A stretch of 38,310 nucleotides of DNA from Anaeromyces robustus (GCA_002104895.1 MCFG01000327.1:42501-80810); one strand, 5' to 3'. Shown: positions 12,842-24,401, numbered from the stretch's first letter. Numbers and translations are program-made. Notes: generated by a model not told the origin, from the letters alone.

Positions 12842-12944
12842 CTATTTTATCTGAATCAAATCTAAACTTTTCCTAATATTTATTTTTATATTAAATTTCA
12901 TTAGTATAGCGTCAATATAAGATGTGATAATTTTGAAGTTTATT
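12842..12944 (-). pseudogene. Possible orphan terminal exon
   Basis: On the minus strand a pyrimidine-rich acceptor (TTTTTTATCTTTTTTCAG) is followed by a 34-codon segment of mixed composition containing FKIITSYIDAILMKF and ending in TAG at 12842-12844. A short ATG-led frame begins at 13120, but no donor gives a frame-consistent join. It may be a last exon of a lost gene or chance. Confidence 0.2.
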
Positions 12945-13160
12945 CTGAAAAAAGATAAAAAAAAAAGTAGTAAATTATTATATATAATATTGAGATACTG
13001 ATATTTAAAAAAAAAATATATATATATATATAAAGAAATTAAATATTTATATATTGTAATTTTAGATGTAATTAAAACAATAATTACTGTTAAGTAATAT
13101 AAATGATGTTGATTACACATAATTATTATTTTATTTTTATGTTATATTTTTTATAATACT

Positions 13161-13302
13161 ATTTATATTTATATTTATATTTATATTTATATTTATATTT
13201 ATATTTATATTTATATTTATATTTATATTTATATTTATATTTATATTTATATTTATATTTATATTTATATTTATATTTATATTTATATTTATATTTATAT
13301 TT
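13161..13302. repeat. ATTTAT hexanucleotide array
   Basis: About 23 uninterrupted copies of ATTTAT over 142 bases, with no visible variation between units. This suggests recent slippage or conversion. Confidence 0.95.
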
Positions 13303-13346
13303 CTTTGAAATCTAAATTATAGAAAATTTTAGTTTATAATAATAAT

Positions 13347-13387
<41 letters not shown>

Positions 13388-13461
13388 GAACAATAAAAAC
13401 ATTTGTAAATAAATTTTCAAATTAAAATTAAAATTAAAATTAAAATATAAATAAACACAAT

Positions 13462-13901
13462 ATGGTAAAAAGATGTTATCTATTTTTTTGATATTGACGG
13501 TACTCCTGCTGCAGGTGGATATGGTAATACTTATATTCCAGAATCAACAAAAAAAAAAAAAAGCTTTAAAAAAAAATAAAAAGAAGCAGGACATTTTCTT
13601 CGCATTGCTAAAGGACTTTCTCAAGCTATAGCCGTATCATTTATTATTAGGAAGAACTTGGTTTTAAAAATATGGAAAGTGATAAAGGTTATGATGTGAC
13701 AATTGATGGAAAACTTATTTGACATTACACCATTTTCAAAAGAAAAAAATTATTGCTCTCATAGATGAATGTGAAGAAAATTGCTCTCATAGATGAATGT
13801 GAAGAAAGAAATTATTGCTCTCATAGACAAAAGATTGTGAAAACTTTGGTCTTTTTGAACCAGTTACAAAAATTAAAGTTGAAAACGTAGAAAAAAAATA
13901 A
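13462..13901 (+). pseudogene. Broken HAD-superfamily (Cof-type) hydrolase
   Basis: An ATG at 13462 leads to FFDIDGT, the DxDGT nucleophile motif of haloacid-dehalogenase phosphatases. It continues as AAGGYGNTYIPEST and AGHFLRIAKGLSQAIAV, typical of Cof-type hydrolases. Poly(A) slippage near 13548-13580 and further frameshifts break the frame. Later pieces (DGKLI..DITP, ALIDECEE, FGLFEPVTKIKVENV) appear in different frames up to a TAA at 13899. A 28-bp tandem duplication is present at 13752-13807, and a large central part of the usual 250-270 residues is missing. Cof enzymes are mainly bacterial, so the parent gene was plausibly acquired from a gut bacterium (inference). Confidence 0.72.
13752..13827 (+). 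repeat. 28-bp tandem duplication in the HAD pseudogene
   Basis: ATTGCTCTCATAGATGAATG plus eight more bases occurs at 13752-13779 and again at 13780-13807, followed by a partial third copy at 13814-13827. It encodes the helix of the phosphatase that reads ALIDECEE and is a post-inactivation duplication. Confidence 0.85.
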
Positions 13902-14892
13902 AAAAATAAAGAATAAAAATATAAATAAATAAAATAATTTTGAAATTGAAAATTTCCAAATACCCTTTTTTTTTTAAAAAAAAAAAAAAAAAAGAATTAA
14001 TAATATTTCAAAAAAAATTAATAAAAAAAAAAAAAAAAAAAAAAAAGAATTAATAATATTTCAAAAAAAATTAATAAATTAAGTAATTATAAATGTTCAT
14101 TTATATCATAATATTTTTTAAAAAAAAAAAAGTTATTATTAATTTAAAATAAAATATTATATATCATAGTAATATATAATATTTAATAATAACTTTTTTT
14201 TTTTTAAATTAAGAAAGAAAAAAAAAAAAAAAAAAAAAAAAAAATCTCAAATAAAAAAAAATTTAAACTTCTCCTTTAAAATTTAATTATGGTTACACAG
14301 AATACATTAATATTTGGGTAACATTTTTTATATTTATTATATTTTTTAAATATATTGAATGATTGAATAATCTTAGATAGGAGAATTGTTAATTTTTATT
14401 TATTATAAAAAAATAATATTTTTTTATATTATACAATAACTAAAATAAATAAATGAATAGTAATAAATAAATAAATAAATAAATAAATATGTAAATAAAT
14501 TAATGAATATGTAAATAAATAATAAATAAATGAATGAATACATTAATAAATATTATTATTATATATTTAAAAAAAGTTAGATGTTTTTTTTTTTTAAAAA
14601 AAAAAAAATAAAAATAAAAATAAAAAAAAAAAATATAATAAAATAAAAAAAAAATAAAGACAATTATTAATTATTAATAAAAAAGATAGTCTCTTTTTTT
14701 TTAAATATATATAATATATATTATATATAATAATAATAAATTAATAATAATTAAGTAAAAATAAAAATAAAAATAAAAACAAAATATAATTAATAATTAA
14801 ATAATTAAAAAATATATAGTTTCCTTTATTTTTTTTAATAGACAAAATTATTTTTGTAAAAAAATATATTTATATATAATTATAAGAATAAA
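13902..14892. other. A-rich intergenic stretch
   Basis: Long A runs include a repeated piece GAATTAATAATATTTCAAAA at 13995 and 14047, and AAAT microsatellites lie near 14460-14540. The right end is the promoter side of the LURP-like gene, with TATATTTATATATAATTATA just before its start. No gene was seen. Confidence 0.5.
14113..14206. repeat. Inverted repeat with poly-A/T ends
   Basis: AAAAAAAAAAAAGTTATTATTAA and its reverse complement TTAATAATAACTTTTTTTTTT flank about 50 bases. This gives an arm of about 23-28 bases with a loop. It could be a small foldback element or one half-site pair of an AT-rich cruciform. Confidence 0.6.
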
Positions 14893-15507
14893 ATGGGTTA
14901 TTACGAAAATCAAGTTAAAAAAGAAATATCAAAACCACCAAATGAAATTACAGTTATAGATTCTGCTTACGTATTTCAAGGAAAAGTTGATTTTACTATG
15001 GAATATCAATCCAATACTAGACCAAGTATAGCTTTTAAAAATTCTAATGGTACAACTGTTTATACAGCTAATGCTTCACTTTCAAAAACTACATTATATG
15101 ATTTTAGAAAAAATCCTGTACTTAATGTTAGAAAAGATGAATCAGAAAATTATAAATTTTATACTGGTAATAATACCGATAATCTTATAGGAGAAACTCG
15201 TCCAAAAAAATCATGGCATGCTAAAAAATATACTATTTCATGTAAAAATACCACAACAAATAGTGATTTAACACTTGATATGAATGCTGAAAATAATTAT
15301 CGTTCTTGTGGAATATTTGTTGGTAAAGAAAAAAATAATGCTCCTATGATTTGTAAAATTTTAAAATCAAAAACTGAAACATCTGATAATGATAATCTTC
15401 AATTTTCCATTGAAATTTCACCTGATGTTGATTATCTTTTCATGTTAGCTTTATGTCTTGTATTTATTGAAAAATATGAAAAAAAATATAACAAGAAAGA
15501 AGAGTAA
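14893..15507 (+). CDS. LURP-one-related (tubby C-terminal-like) protein
   Basis: A 204-residue single-exon protein with no signal peptide or membrane segment. It carries the beta-rich LOR pattern. VDFTMEYQSNTRPSIAFKNS and DFRKNPVLNVRKD fit the strands after the basic start. A middle segment reads YKFYTGNNTDN, and the hydrophobic closing helix VDYLFMLALCLVFIEKYEK is the usual central helix of the tubby-like barrel. Members of this fold include plant LURP1 and phospholipid scramblases, so a membrane or lipid link is possible but not shown. The length matches the family. Neighbours give no functional hint, and the gene lies alone between AT-rich spacers. Confidence 0.8.
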   Translation: MGYYENQVKKEISKPPNEITVIDSAYVFQGKVDFTMEYQSNTRPSIAFKNSNGTTVYTANASLSKTTLYDFRKNPVLNVRKDESENYKFYTGNNTDNLIGETRPKKSWHAKKYTISCKNTTTNSDLTLDMNAENNYRSCGIFVGKEKNNAPMICKILKSKTETSDNDNLQFSIEISPDVDYLFMLALCLVFIEKYEKKYNKKEE

Positions 15508-15598
15508 TCACAAAGCTTACATTGTTTATAATTAATTTTTTTTTTTCTTTTTTTATTTTAAATATTTCAAAATATTATTATAAACATTTAAAAAGATT

Positions 15599-15635
<37 letters not shown>

Positions 15636-16583
15636 TAACAATTAATTAATTAAAAAAGAAAAAATAATAATAATAAGAAAAAATAAAGATAAAAAAAAGA
15701 AAGAAAAAAAAAGAAAGAAAGAAAAACATTAAAAATAAATTAAAACAAAAATATATATAAACAAAAATTAAAAAAAATGATTTATTATTTTAAATCTTTT
15801 TCTTTAAACATAAAAACAAATGAATAAATAATAATAAAATAGTAATAGAAATAAAGTAATAATAATTATAATTACAATAGTAAAAAAAAAAATAATTAAT
15901 AATTAATAATAATAATTAATCTTATTCTATCTTTCATTTTATTAATTATTAATATTTTTAAGTCAAATAATTATACCAATAAAATATAGAAAAATAATTA
16001 TATAGAAATAAATAAATAAATATAAGATTATTATAAACAATAATTATTCATTTATTTATTTTTATTACTAATGTATACATTTAGTGTATACGTAAAATAG
16101 TATATAAAGTAATATTAAAAAAAAATATTTATAGAATAAAAAATAAAAAAAAAAAATAATAAATAAATTATAAGTAAAAAAAAAAAAAAATAGAAACTAG
16201 TAAAGTAATAATTTTTAGTGTTATTATGGTTTAAATAAAACAATTTATTTATTTTTTTTATAATAAATAAAAAAAAAAATATTTATTTATTTATATATTT
16301 ATTTATTATAAAAATATTATATATTCATTATTACTAAAAAATTAAATTATTAATAATTAATACCCTCTATCCTAAAAATAATACATAATATAATTTAATA
16401 AAAAAAAAACTTAGTATTAATATGAAATTACTTTATTTAAATATTAATTATTAAATTAAAATTAAAACATATATATTTAATTATTAAAACATATATATTT
16501 AATTATTTTTAATTATTTAGAACAAAATATTTACTTTTTTGAAAAAAAAAGTTTTTTTTTTTGTTTTTTTTATCATTTAGTTA
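15508..16583. other. AT-rich intergenic stretch
   Basis: It holds an AAT run at 15601-15633, A/G-rich stretches near 15655-15725 and AAAT repeats. No coding segment was recognised. Confidence 0.5.
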
Positions 16584-16748
16584 TTAAATAAAATAATAAT
16601 AAAAATGTGGTTCATTTAACATAATATATTTAGATAAAGATGTTATTTTTTTTTTTTTAATTTTTTTCATTAGTCTAATAAATATCAGAATAGATATTAA
16701 TAATGGTATTAATAATAAACCTAATAATAAACCAAAAATAATAATTTA
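16584..16748 (-). pseudogene. Orphan membrane-anchor C-terminus
   Basis: A minus-strand frame reads IIIFGLLLGLLLIPLLISIL and continues into FIRLMKKIKKKK and a 20-residue tail ending in TAA at 16584-16586. A long hydrophobic stretch followed by a Lys cluster is a typical single-pass anchor with a cytosolic stop-transfer. An in-frame stop lies directly upstream and no extracellular part is intact. It may be the last exon of a decayed receptor-like gene whose other remnants lie to the right. Confidence 0.4.
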
Positions 16749-16867
16749 AATAATATTAGTAGTGAAGGATTAAGATTTAAAGAAATAAGGGGAGGGGAAA
16801 TACTATTGTAGTTCATAGTAAAATTTTTATATTATAATCTATAATTTAAAAATAATATACAAATACT

Positions 16868-16903
16868 ATAGATATTCGATATTATAAGATATCGAATATC
16901 TAT
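16868..16903. repeat. Perfect hairpin, 15-bp arms
   Basis: ATAGATATTCGATAT at 16868-16882 is exactly complementary to ATATCGAATATCTAT at 16889-16903 across a six-base loop. The CG-containing core is unusual for this AT background. Confidence 0.85.
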
Positions 16904-17159
16904 ATGTTATTCATTAAATAGATTTAACCTCTCCCTATGATAGCTCATTTAACTATTAAAATAATTGTTTTTAAATAAAAGAATCTTACTTTATTATTCA
17001 TCCTTTATTTGTAAATTTTATATCCAATAAAACATACTTTTTTATAAAAAAAAAAAAAAAGTATTCTAAATAAGATATTATTATTTCAACAGTTTGTATT
17101 TCCCTTTCAATTTTTGATTTTATTGTCCTTTTTTTATTTCATTTCCCTCTCTTTTCTTT

Positions 17160-17450
17160 TATTTATTACAATTGATTTTTCTTTTTTCTTTTTTTTTTTT
17201 TTTTTTGTTGAATTTCTGGTCATATAATTTTTTAAATATTTTTTTTTCATCTTCATTTTTAAACCTTTTAATATTTAAAACATTTAACAAAATAAGATAC
17301 AACCAAAAATTTATATGTTCATTTTCTTTATTTTCACTTAATTAATTAAATAATTTAATAAAATGTATTGTTAATAATTGATCATCATAACCGTTTATTA
17401 CGATTTCTATTTTTTTCCTCAAAATACTACTTTTTCTTAATATGTTTCAT
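17160..17450 (-). pseudogene. Decayed minus-strand gene of unknown family
   Basis: The minus strand reads about 90 codons with one internal stop. A first block contains IEIVINGYDDQLLTIHFIKL. After the stop comes ENEHINFWLYLILLNVLNIK and FKNEDEKKIFKKLYDQKFN, ending in a Lys-rich run. Base composition is mixed and amphipathic, unlike translated AT noise. A further piece at 17764-17964 on the same strand (KKGYLAKNKINLFSLFLINS...) and RPFTNLFYIYLIL near 18280 may be earlier exons of the same gene. No family is recognised. Confidence 0.4.
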
Positions 17451-17763
17451 TTATTTATTATTATATACTTTTCCATTTAAATTATTATTGAATTAATAAT
17501 AGACTTTTTTTTACATTTACTTAAAAAAAATCAGTATCTTATTTCATTATTAAAAACAATATCATCTAAAATTTTTACTAATAATTATTTTTTATGGTAT
17601 GATTTTATATTATTTTCTCAAGCAAATATTAAGTTGAATATCAAATCATCTAGTTTTTGTTTTTTAAGTCTTTTTTTTTTTTTTTTTTGAAAAAAATATT
17701 CTTTTAAATATAAATACTAACACATCTTGAACTTGGAATTTTTTTTTTTTTGATTTTTTATAT

Positions 17764-17964
17764 TTAATTCATATATATTATATCATTAACTATGAAATCA
17801 AAATTTTCATAAGAATCTAATATACTATTTATAAGAAATAAGCTAAAAAGATTTATTTTATTCTTTGCCAAATAGCCTTTTTTAAATACTACTTCCATAT
17901 AGAGATTTTTTTTTCTTTTTTTTTTTTTGATTTTAATGTTATCAATACTCTTCTTAACTTTCAT
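17764..17964 (-). pseudogene. Upstream piece of the same decayed gene
   Basis: A 66-codon open segment. After a Lys-rich start it reads VVFKKGYLAKNKINLFSLFL and ends NDIIYMN. The direction and style match the remnant at 17160-17450, to which frameshifts near the T/A runs at 17671-17760 would lead. No signal peptide or known motif is visible. Confidence 0.3.
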
Positions 17965-18535
17965 TTTTTTATTTTTATTTTCTTTGACTAATTAAACTAA
18001 TGAGAAAATTATTTCATAATATTATCCAACTATTTTCCATAATATATTATAAATAGTTCTTATTCTTACTGAACTATACTACTATAATGTCAATTTTGAC
18101 ATTCCCTTACTAAAATGTAGTATTTATATGTATTATTTTATTATTTTATTATTTTATGATTATTTCTAGCTTCCAAAAAATAAAATAAATCATCAACATC
18201 AAATCACATAAATCGAACACTCATATCTATTAACGTACAAGAATATTCTATTTTATTAATAATAATATTAAATAAATATAAAATAAATTGGTAAAAGGTC
18301 TATAAATAAGAAAGTCATTAGCATTGTCAAGAAAAACAAAACCAAGGATATAACAAATTAAAAATGCAAATATATATAGATATTATTAAATATGGATGTA
18401 ATTATATTCTTTTATTATACTTTTATTATTCTTTTATTATTCCAAACTCAGTTAAAACAAATTTTTTTCTCTATTTAAAAATTTGTTTATCTATTTTTAT
18501 AAACTTATTTATTCGTTATTTATTATTTATTTTAA

Positions 18536-18566
<31 letters not shown>

Positions 18567-18574
18567 TATTTTAA

Positions 18575-18646
<72 letters not shown>

Positions 18647-20400
18647 GATTATGATTATGATTATGATTATTATTAACTATTATTATTATTATTATTATTA
18701 TTTTTATTATGATTATGATATGATTATTATTAATATTATTATTATTTGATCATACAAAGGAATTATTTTATGAGTTTATTATAATATATTGCTTAATTAA
18801 TAATTAATCAGGACCTAATATATATATATAATAATAAATCTTTTTTTTTTTATAAAAATTGAGTAAATGATTATGTATCCTTAATATTTATTACGGAGTT
18901 GTTATCTTTAACTTATTTTAATAATTTTAATAGTATGCTTTATGTCCATTTAATATATATTATTATAAGAATTTGAAATAATCATTTATATCATAATAAT
19001 ATATTACAAAATATAGCATATATATATATAAATTATTAAATATTATTTATTTATATAGCATATAATATTAATTTCTAATAATATATATGTTATATATAAT
19101 AGTAAAAATCTTTTCTAATAAAAAAAAATATATAAATATATTGTATAAAAAGAAGAAAAAAAAAAGAAATGGAATTTATATTATATAATAAAAAAAGGTA
19201 ATTAGACGAAAAATCATAGTATATATATACATATATAGATATAGATATTCTAAGTATTTGTTCTATTTGTTTTAATAGAGATTTTATTTCTTATTCAAAA
19301 TTCAAAAATAGTATTGAAAGCTAAATATTAAATTTAGTGATTTATTAGTAAAAACTAATACAATTCTTCAATATACAAAACTATATTTACTTAATGTATT
19401 TACCAATTTTTATTGATCTTTATAAAAAAAAAAAAAGAATAATAAAATAAATTAACAATATATATTTTCATTTCAATTAATACATAATACATTTTAACAA
19501 TTTAAATATATATAAGAAATAAATAATATCTAAATTATTTATAATTAAATAATTAAATATTACAACTGTTATTGTTATATATATATTATATATATATATA
19601 TTATTATTATTATTATAATTATTATTTATTTACTTCTTATAGATATTTATATCAGAATATGTCATATAAAAAAAAATCTATATATTTAATAGTTGTAATT
19701 ATATATAATGAAAAAAGTTATCTTTATTTTATTGAACACAATCAAAATAATTAAAATAAGAATTTGATTATACCAATTTTCAAATACAATAAAAACAAGT
19801 CCACTTTTTTCTCATTCTTTCATTAATTGGTATCCTTAATTATGACGAGAAATCATTACAACCATTTAAATAAATAAATAAATTAAATAAACATGGCCAA
19901 AATTTAAGATTACTACAAAAATAATATAATTGTAGGATTAAACCAACAATTGATTTAAAAATTTTTTTAATATTTATACTCTAACCCTATCTAATATCAG
20001 CTACACACATACATACAAACTATCATTTATCCGTTACTCATTCACTACCCCAACTACTATAAATAATAGCAAATATTTCCATTATTTTTATTCTTTAATC
20101 AAATTTATATATTTTTTTTTCAAAAATTATTATTATTAATATTCAAAAATAATGTAATATAATAAAGTATTAAAAAAGGTATTAATAAATTTTATTATCT
20201 TATAAAAATTTTTTGCATAAAATAATTAGATTTTTTTAATATATTTATTATTTAATAATACTTTAATAATATAATAATTATTTAATAATTTACTCTTAAC
20301 ACTTTTACTATATTTACTATTTAATGTATTAATAATATATTATAATATATATTATAAAATATAATGTAAATATATAATGTAGTAAAACTAAGCAATAATA
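17965..20400. other. Gene-poor stretch
   Basis: It contains an ATT/ATG triplet array at 18538-18750 and TATATA runs. Short stretches of mixed composition lie near 18890-18960 and 19790-20060 (for example CATTCACTACCCCAACTACT), but no frame longer than about 60 codons looks protein-like. They could be decayed genic or mobile DNA. Confidence 0.45.
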
Positions 20401-20406
20401 ATTATT

Positions 20407-20408
20407 AA

Positions 20409-20467
<59 letters not shown>

Positions 20468-20523
20468 AAAATAATAATAATAATAATAAATAATAAATAA
20501 TAATAATAATAATAATTAATAAT

Positions 20524-20602
<79 letters not shown>

Positions 20603-20608
20603 AATAAA
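20407..20608. repeat. Compound AAAT then AAT microsatellite
   Basis: About 15 copies of AAAT (20407-20467) run directly into AAT triplets with a few interruptions (20471-20608). Confidence 0.95.
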
Positions 20609-20901
20609 ATTTTTTTTTTTTTTAGTGTACCTCATACCTTATATTTATGGTATTTTTTTTTTTTTATTAATTTTAATTTTAATTTTTTTGTGTTTCTGTT
20701 TCAAATTCTATTTAATAAAAAATGTTCCATTACAGCATATACAGAAATTTTTAATAAATTATTATAGAAAATATTTTCACTTTTTCTATTTTCCTTTTTA
20801 AGTAACATTAAAAAATTTTATTATCAAGTTTTTATTAATAAAAATTTATTTTACATGAAACAAATAAATACGAAATGTATACATAAAATTTATTAATATA
20901 T

Positions 20902-20961
20902 TATAAATAAATAAATAAATAAATAAATAAAAATATAATAAATAAATAAATAAAAATATAA

Positions 20962-20992
<31 letters not shown>

Positions 20993-21029
20993 ATAGATAT
21001 AAATAAATAAATAAATAAAAATATATATA
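20902..21029. repeat. AAAT microsatellite blocks
   Basis: Several AAAT runs are separated by the same AAAATATAAT spacer, suggesting that the block was duplicated with its spacer. Confidence 0.85.
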
Positions 21030-21483
21030 ATAAATCTAATTAGTTAAGTTTATTATTATTATTATTATTATTAAGTTTGTTATATTTTAAATAATAATTG
21101 TTAGAATAGGTGAAATAAGTGTTAAATATATTAAAATGTAATGTATTAAATTTAATGTATGAATATAAAAGCATAATAAAGCTAAAAAAAAAAAAAAAAA
21201 AAAGAATAATTAATCATTATTAATTTTTCTTTTATTTTTAAATTTAAATTTGAATTTCTAAATTTTTGTTTCATTTTTTTTTTTTTTTAATTTTTTATTT
21301 TAATTTTATTATAAATTTTGTTTTCATTTTTTGTTTTCCCATTTTTATTATTTTTTATTTTTTATTTTTTATTTTTTAAACTTTCTTTTTCCTTTTTTAC
21401 TCTTTTTTTGTTTTATAAAAAAAAAAAATTCATTTTTAATTAAGCAAATATATTATTAATAAAAAATTTAATAATTATAAAAA

Positions 21484-21562
21484 TTTTATTTTATTTTATT
21501 TTATTTTATTTTATTTTATTTTATTTTATTTTATTTTATTTTATTTTATTTTATTTTATTTT
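21484..21562. repeat. TTTTA pentanucleotide array
   Basis: About 15 uninterrupted copies of TTTTA. Confidence 0.95.
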
Positions 21563-22359
21563 TTTTCAATACATTTTTAAATTTTGCATTGTAAAAAGTT
21601 TTTTTTTCATTTTCACTTGTTTTTTTTATTCAATCCAAAAATATTATTAAAATATTATTATTAATTATTGTTAATTATTGTTAAAATATTATTAATTTTT
21701 GTTAATTATTGTTAATAATTGTGAATTGTAACCCTTTTTTAATCTGTGGGTTTTTATCTTTATATTTTTGTTTCATCGATTTAATTTTGTTTTTATCATT
21801 ATCCATTCTATGGTAATGTATTTTTTTTCTTTAGTTTTTAACAATGAAATTATCGTTGTTAAATAATAGAGAAAATAAAATAAGGAAAAAATAAAAGAAA
21901 TACTCTATATAATAGATAAAAGAGAGAAAAACAAGTTTTTGTTTTATATATATATTATTATTATTATCATCAATAAAAAAATACTAAAACATAACAAAGA
22001 AAAAAATTACTCATTAATTAAATATTATTTTTAATATTATATAAAATGAAGTTAGTATGAAGTAAATACAATAAATACAATAAATATAACAAAGATAAAA
22101 CAAATCGATAAATCATAAATAATTAAATAATTAATATTTAATATTTAATAATCAAATAATCAAAAAATCAAATAATCAAGTAATCAATATATAATTGAAT
22201 GAACTATTTTTATTTATTATATTATAAATGAATTTCTATATTATTATTTATTATTAATAATTAGTAATTATTAATAATATAATTCATAATGTATAATTAT
22301 ATTTTATTATTTAACTTAATAATCAATCATTCATTATTAATTGATATACACAAATTTAC

Positions 22360-22398
<39 letters not shown>

Positions 22399-23318
22399 AG
22401 AAAGAATAGAAAAGAAGAAAAGTGGATAATTAATTAAAATATAAAAGAAAATAATAATATACAGAAAAAGTATTAAAAATTAAATATATCTTTATGTAGT
22501 AATTAATAATAAAAATTGTTTTTTTTTTGTATTACATTTTATTTATTTAAATTATATTTATTTATTCATTGATTTAATTTTTTTAATATAATTTATTTTT
22601 TTTTAAACAGATATTATTATTTAAATATATTAAAATTTGGCTGTTTTTTAAATACTAAAATAATGTTTATAAAAACTTTAATAAATAATTAAAAGATTAC
22701 CAAAAAAGAAAAAAAGTTGTAAAAAAAAAAAAAAAAAAATCAACAATCAATATTAATTTATTGAATTATATTATTATTATATTAATTATATTGAATAATT
22801 AGTATTTTAATATATATTTATTTTTATTATATATTATATTATATATTAATTTCTTTTATTTTTTTTTATTAATTTATTATTTTATTTTTAAAAAATTTTT
22901 TTTTTAAAATATGGAAATTTCTGCAAATTGCTTTTTGTTTTTATACATATTTGTTATTAATTATAGTATTAAATAAAAATAAAATAATTTTTAATGTAAT
23001 TAAATGTAATTAAAATGAATAATTGTAACAATAATTATAATATGGATGATATATAATAATTAATAACTAATTAAAGAAATGAATATGAATAATAAGAAAA
23101 ATATATATAACAAACATAAATAAAAATAACAAAAACAATTGAAAAAAAAATAAAGTATATTTAAATAAATAAATAAATAAATAAATAAAATAATATATTT
23201 AATAAATATTTAATTTTAATTATTTCTATATAGAAAGAATAATAATAATTAAAATTATATTTATGTCATGATTATATTATAGAACATTTTTAAGTTAACA
23301 AAAAAAAAAAAAAAAAGA
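21563..23318. other. AT-rich stretch before the secreted-protein cluster
   Basis: It holds repeated ATTATTGTTA units near 21655-21725, an A run at 22361-22397 and AAAT repeats. No gene or RNA was recognised. Confidence 0.5.
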
Positions 23319-23330
23319 TATAAATACATG
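23319..23330 (+). promoter_or_regulatory. Shared TATA element of secreted gene 1
   Basis: TATAAATACATG, 224 bases before the ATG. The core TATAAATACAT recurs before both paralogues at 27298 and 32031. In all three it is followed by a pyrimidine-rich stretch suited to transcription start. Confidence 0.75.
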
Positions 23331-23404
23331 TCTATACGTGCCTTTTTTTTAAGTTCTTCACACAAATTAAAAATTAAAATTAATTAATAAAAAAAAAAAT
23401 AAAA

Positions 23405-23423
23405 CATAAATTATTTAATAATA
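23405..23423 (+). repeat. 5' arm of the 19-bp gene-flanking inverted repeat, gene 1
   Basis: CATAAATTATTTAATAATA lies in the leader, 120 bases before the ATG. Its exact reverse complement follows the gene at 24383-24401, and identical pairs flank both paralogues. Confidence 0.85.
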
Positions 23424-23542
23424 AAAAATAATAAATAATTATTATTATTTAAAAATAAAAAACTAAAAAACTAAAAAAACTAAAATAAAAAATAATTTAA
23501 TTTAATTTAATCCTAAAAACAAACTTGCATATTAAAAAAAAA

Positions 23543-24187
23543 ATGAATTTCAAAACTATTTTATCTCTTGCTGCTCTTTCTTTAATTGGTGCTAACGCTG
23601 CTCCAGTTAACAATGAATGTCAATGTAATAACCGTTGTCAAGGTTATTTAGTTCAATTCAGTGAAAATGCTTACACTTGTCTTACTCCAGCTAACTTCTA
23701 TACTTTAAGAGGTAAACATTGTATTAACGTTAAAGGACATTTCAGTAATCAAACCAATATTTATTGTGTTGATGAAGAAAATTCTAATGTTAATTTATGT
23801 AACAAAAGTTCCAATGGTTATAACTATGATCAATGTACTAGAAATCTTTACTTTGCTGCTAGATCTATGAGTCTTGAAATTTCTATTTACAATGAAGATC
23901 AAGTTAAAGCTGAAGTTTTCTGTCAAAGAAGAAAAGGTTATTACTTAGAAAGTGATGATGAACAATACGTTTGTCTTGACATCAATGATAAGGAAGATAA
24001 TAACCGTCCAGAATGTGTAACTATTGAAGGAGATAATAATCATACTTATTGTCCATCTGAAACTGATACTAATGTTGATTTCTGTGATCCAAAGAAGGAA
24101 GGATATGATAGTGAAAAATGTTTCAGATTCCTTCGTATGGCTGCTAGTCAAAACAATGTTAAGCTTGGAAGCAACAACAAACATTAA
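23543..24187 (+). CDS. Small secreted Cys-rich protein 1 (two modules)
   Basis: A 214-residue protein. The ATG at 23543 is chosen because it starts the signal peptide MNFKTILSLAALSLIGANA shared with both paralogues. After APVNNECQCNNRC come two copies of a roughly 95-residue, six-Cys module. Their landmarks are GYL...YTCL or GYYLES...YVCL, then HC, YC(V), a C after Asn, and the closing YD/YDSEKC followed by an amphipathic helix ending near IYN. Six Cys per module suggests three disulfides. Several N-glycosylation sites (NQT, NKS, NHT) are present. No known family was recognised; it is a secreted protein of unknown role. It is the first of three tandem, same-strand paralogues and uses an intermediate codon bias. 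Confidence 0.88.
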   Translation: MNFKTILSLAALSLIGANAAPVNNECQCNNRCQGYLVQFSENAYTCLTPANFYTLRGKHCINVKGHFSNQTNIYCVDEENSNVNLCNKSSNGYNYDQCTRNLYFAARSMSLEISIYNEDQVKAEVFCQRRKGYYLESDDEQYVCLDINDKEDNNRPECVTIEGDNNHTYCPSETDTNVDFCDPKKEGYDSEKCFRFLRMAASQNNVKLGSNNKH

Positions 24188-24335
24188 ATAAATAAATAAA
24201 TAAATAAAATTTATTTAATAGAGAAAGATGTTTTATTTAATATATATATACAATGATTCAATGATTAATTGAATTATTATTTTTTTATATTTTATAATAT
24301 TTTATGAAATATTATTAATAAACCATATTAGAAAA

Positions 24336-24345
24336 TTTAATATGC
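24336..24345 (+). promoter_or_regulatory. Conserved 3' decamer, gene 1
   Basis: TTTAATATGC, 47 bases before the 3' repeat arm. The same decamer occurs after genes 2 (28916) and 3 (33613), so it may be part of a shared 3' UTR or end-processing signal. Confidence 0.55.
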
Positions 24346-24382
24346 AAAAAAAAAAAAAAAACAAAAATAAAATAAAATAAAA

Positions 24383-24401
24383 TATTATTAAATAATTTAT
24401 G
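24383..24401 (-). repeat. 3' arm of the gene-flanking inverted repeat, gene 1
   Basis: TATTATTAAATAATTTATG, the exact reverse complement of 23405-23423, begins 195 bases after the stop codon. If transcribed, it could pair with the leader arm and close the whole coding region into a loop. Confidence 0.85.

Noticed and set aside
18200-18240. TGTTCGATT on the minus strand resembling a tRNA T-loop
   Set aside because: The flanking bases do not pair as a T stem, and no anticodon or acceptor stem is visible.
18364-18749. Ile/Leu-rich hydrophobic frames
   Set aside because: The composition is fully explained by the ATT/ATG microsatellite. There is no charged flank or conserved start, so membrane-protein appearance is an artefact.
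20407-21030. Regularly spaced repeats that could suggest a CRISPR-like array
   Set aside because: They are AAAT/AAT microsatellites with no unique spacers, in a eukaryotic genome.
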